Virus record (IMG/VR): IMGVR_UViG_3300043570_002208
Coordinates: 1-46,969 of that record
Reading direction: 5' to 3' (one strand)
DNA: 46,969 bases
Source: a virus
Part shown: one piece after another, positions 45,577 through 46,969 of the stretch
Layout of the letters: each line of letters opens with the position of its first letter
Numbering within the stretch: position 1 is the first letter of the stretch
The notes under the pieces: model-generated
Database searches by the model: none
Seen by the model: only the letters and a program-made list of their open reading frames with translations
Told to the model about the DNA's origin: nothing
Program-made: the position numbers and the translations under genes

Positions 45577-45847
45577 CTCTCAATGTATTTGGTTGAATGG
45601 TAGCATCCTCAAATGAATCAGTAGAAACAAACTCACTATTTAAATAACCAACTATCATCTCTAACATTTCATAATCTTTAACATCACCTTTTTTATGCCC
45701 GGCTTTAATCAATAAAGACATCCCGGCCGCCAATATCATCGTAGCTTCCTTAACGGAGATTAACTCTTGACCCTTTGGAAAAGCGATATCAAAATAATTT
45801 TTTTTATCTTCTCGTCTATACGTTACCGCGACTGTTAATTCATCCAT
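45569..45847 (-). CDS. hypothetical protein
   Basis: 92 residues. MDELTVAVTYRREDKKNYFD, then ISVKEATMILAAGMSLLIKA, a mildly hydrophobic helix. Function unknown. Middle of the 46560 operon. Confidence 0.5.
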   Translation of the reverse strand: MDELTVAVTYRREDKKNYFDIAFPKGQELISVKEATMILAAGMSLLIKAGHKKGDVKDYEMLEMIVGYLNSEFVSTDSFEDATIQPNTLRDE

Positions 45848-45853
45848 TTTGTT

Positions 45854-46282
45854 TTATATTTGAATTGGTAATAATTTCTCAGGTAGATATTGTTCCGGAC
45901 ATACGATGGTAATACTCTCAATATAATACGGATATTTTAATAGGTAATCAGTTTCTACAACATCACGATTATTGTAATTCAAAACAATATACGGAGTGGT
46001 CACCTTATTATCAATTCTGATTCTAACTTTTGTAAAATCAAATTGCATAAACCGATATTCCCCTTTAACCTCACCCATAAGTTTTACAACCGTAGAAGTT
46101 TCAGTGTCAGAACTCATTGAACCAGCAACCAAAAAGAACATACCTGATGTGTGGGTTTCCGTTACATTACGATTTACCAATTGTCTTAGATAAATTTTTT
46201 CACTATGTAAATCTTTGTCCGGTGGAATTCCTTGACAACCTATTAAAAACCCTAACATTAATAACACTAATACTTTTTTCAT
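45854..46282 (-). CDS. putative lipoprotein
   Basis: 142 residues. The signal MKKVLVLLMLGFLIGC carries a lipobox L-I-G-C, with lipid attachment at Cys16. The mature part is beta-rich (MFFLVAGSMSSDTETSTVVK). A phage lipoprotein on the host envelope suggests superinfection exclusion or an outer-membrane spanin; neither is proved. Confidence 0.65.
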   Translation of the reverse strand: MKKVLVLLMLGFLIGCQGIPPDKDLHSEKIYLRQLVNRNVTETHTSGMFFLVAGSMSSDTETSTVVKLMGEVKGEYRFMQFDFTKVRIRIDNKVTTPYIVLNYNNRDVVETDYLLKYPYYIESITIVCPEQYLPEKLLPIQI

Positions 46283-46299
46283 ATTTCTAACTTTTTTAA

Positions 46300-46560
46300 T
46301 TACAAAACCAACGATACCGGTAAATCATATCTACTTTCAAACCACTCACCCAAATATTTTTTAAAATCAGTCCTTCCAACACAAAACATAGAAAAAACGA
46401 TATTTTCCAATGACTGATTGTAAAAAACATATTTTGCATCTATTGAATATCCAAATCCTTCATAAGACGAATTTGGTTTAGTCCAATTAGGGTCTTTTTC
46501 ATCCTCAATTAGTTCCCCATAACAAAACGTATCAAAATATTTGAACACCCATTTTTTCAT
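46300..46560 (-). CDS. small protein, WF-x-x-x-Y-x-L family, leaderless
   Basis: 86 residues. MKKWVFKYFDTFCYGELIED, then KKYLGEWFESRYDLPVSLVL. Paralog of the 44925 protein. The TATCTTTG box is exactly 4 nt upstream; first gene of the operon to 44925. Function unknown. Confidence 0.55.
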   Translation of the reverse strand: MKKWVFKYFDTFCYGELIEDEKDPNWTKPNSSYEGFGYSIDAKYVFYNQSLENIVFSMFCVGRTDFKKYLGEWFESRYDLPVSLVL

Positions 46561-46564
46561 TCGA

Positions 46565-46572
46565 CAAAGATA
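46565..46572 (-). promoter_or_regulatory. Bacteroidota-type -7 box, leaderless
   Basis: TATCTTTG, TCGA, ATG on the minus strand. A -33 TTG at the usual distance is missing. Confidence 0.55.
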
Positions 46573-46579
46573 ATAAAAA

Positions 46580-46608
46580 AATCCCCAACTAAAAAATAAT
46601 TGGGGATT
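46580..46608 (-). terminator. hairpin terminator
   Basis: AATCCCCAA (46580-46588) and TTGGGGATT (46600-46608), with T runs on both sides. It ends the 46615-46899 gene. Confidence 0.8.
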
Positions 46609-46614
46609 TTTTTA

Positions 46615-46899
46615 TTAAAACATTTTATCGACAGCATTGATTTCTTGGGTTTCATTCGTGATTTTATCTCTACGAATATCCATATCATTTAACTCTTCTC
46701 CCAATGATTCATACATATCAGGATTTGATGAGGCCATTTCCCAGGCATTTGATTCAACATAATCAATAGCTTCTTGTGTTGTCATACCTTCCAATTCAGG
46801 ATAGTCATCAAGGTTTAATTCTACCGGTTCTCGGGTGATTGATGTTTCATAATATTCTGTAGCGAATACAGCAATTGTTTTTGGTGTTTGTTCTGACAT
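46615..46899 (-). CDS. acidic protein paralogous to the 39025-39366 protein
   Basis: 94 residues. TEYYETSITREPVELNLDDY and GMTTQEAIDYVESNAWEM align with the 39025-39366 protein. Acidic. One gene between a terminator and the window edge. Function unknown. Confidence 0.55.
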   Translation of the reverse strand: MSEQTPKTIAVFATEYYETSITREPVELNLDDYPELEGMTTQEAIDYVESNAWEMASSNPDMYESLGEELNDMDIRRDKITNETQEINAVDKMF

Positions 46900-46903
46900 A
46901 ATG

Positions 46904-46969
46904 TTAAGATTTTTTTATTTTAATTATTTGAATTTCTTTAACATTGGATGTTAAATTATTCTTACCTTT
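46904..46969 (-). CDS. possible 3' end of a gene cut by the window edge
   Basis: 21 open codons read from the right edge (KGKNNLTSNVKEIQIIKIKK, then S) to a TAA just before the 46615-46899 gene. Lys-rich, similar in composition to its neighbours. Weak evidence. Confidence 0.3.
   Translation of the reverse strand, partial: KGKNNLTSNVKEIQIIKIKKS

Noticed and set aside
1-46969. tRNA genes, rRNA genes, insertion sequences, attachment sites
   Set aside because: Looked for by eye and none could be supported. A covariance-model search for tRNAs was not possible here.

Overview
The window looks like part of the genome of a large tailed phage of a Bacteroidota (Flavobacteria-like) host. This is inferred from the sequence alone. 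The DNA is AT-rich and packed with about 100 mostly small genes, many overlapping by 1-14 nt. It carries an endolysin, holin-like membrane proteins and three homing endonucleases. At least 15 otherwise unrelated proteins share short N-terminal modules ending in a (I/L)-x-E-(A/G/Q/D) site, like the capsid-targeting peptides cut by T4-type prohead proteases. The host assignment rests on TTG-N19/20-TAnnTTTG promoters and on Bacteroidota-like DnaK, ClpP and ThyA. No terminase, portal, capsid, tail or replication gene is visible, so this is an accessory, lysis and cargo region. No tRNA, rRNA, CRISPR array or insertion sequence was found, and no gene-free stretch exceeds 300 bases.

Layout. 1-9.2 kb: mostly putative virion cargo with N-terminal targeting modules, including a HELEH metallopeptidase and a GTKWCT-motif protein, then a holin-like protein. 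9.2-14 kb: a minus-strand operon of small unknown proteins with two HAD phosphatase-like proteins, read from a host-type promoter at 13973. 14-16.8 kb: full-length DnaK, an HNH endonuclease and a 50-residue ribbon-helix-helix protein. 16.9-20.6 kb: a cREC-like receiver protein, a tagged metallopeptidase and ParB-like pair, and a GH19 endolysin with a holin/spanin-like neighbour. 20.6-29 kb: an aminoacyl-tRNA-synthetase-like protein, a metallophosphoesterase, an SlyD-type FKBP, another HExxH protein, a tagged lysozyme-like protein and a GIY-YIG endonuclease. 29-35.8 kb: one long minus-strand operon of about 17 small genes ending in thyA, read from a host-type promoter at 35812. 36-39.4 kb: ClpP, a second GIY-YIG endonuclease and small acidic proteins. 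39.4-47 kb: a fourth HExxH protein, a secreted SGNH hydrolase, a 22-residue-repeat protein, two basic tagged proteins and a small-protein operon.

Two promoter-like signals divide the genes. Host-type TAnnTTTG boxes precede operons of unknown small proteins and enzymes and are probably early. A phage-specific TATTTAT 7-mer precedes nearly every gene with a targeting module, plus the endolysin and holin candidates, and is probably late. In both classes the box often lies exactly 4 nt before the ATG, which predicts leaderless mRNAs. Together the genes suggest a phage that brings its own protein-quality-control set (DnaK, ClpP, PPIase), makes dTMP, and packages a mixture of proteases, a lysozyme-like enzyme and basic proteins into the head.
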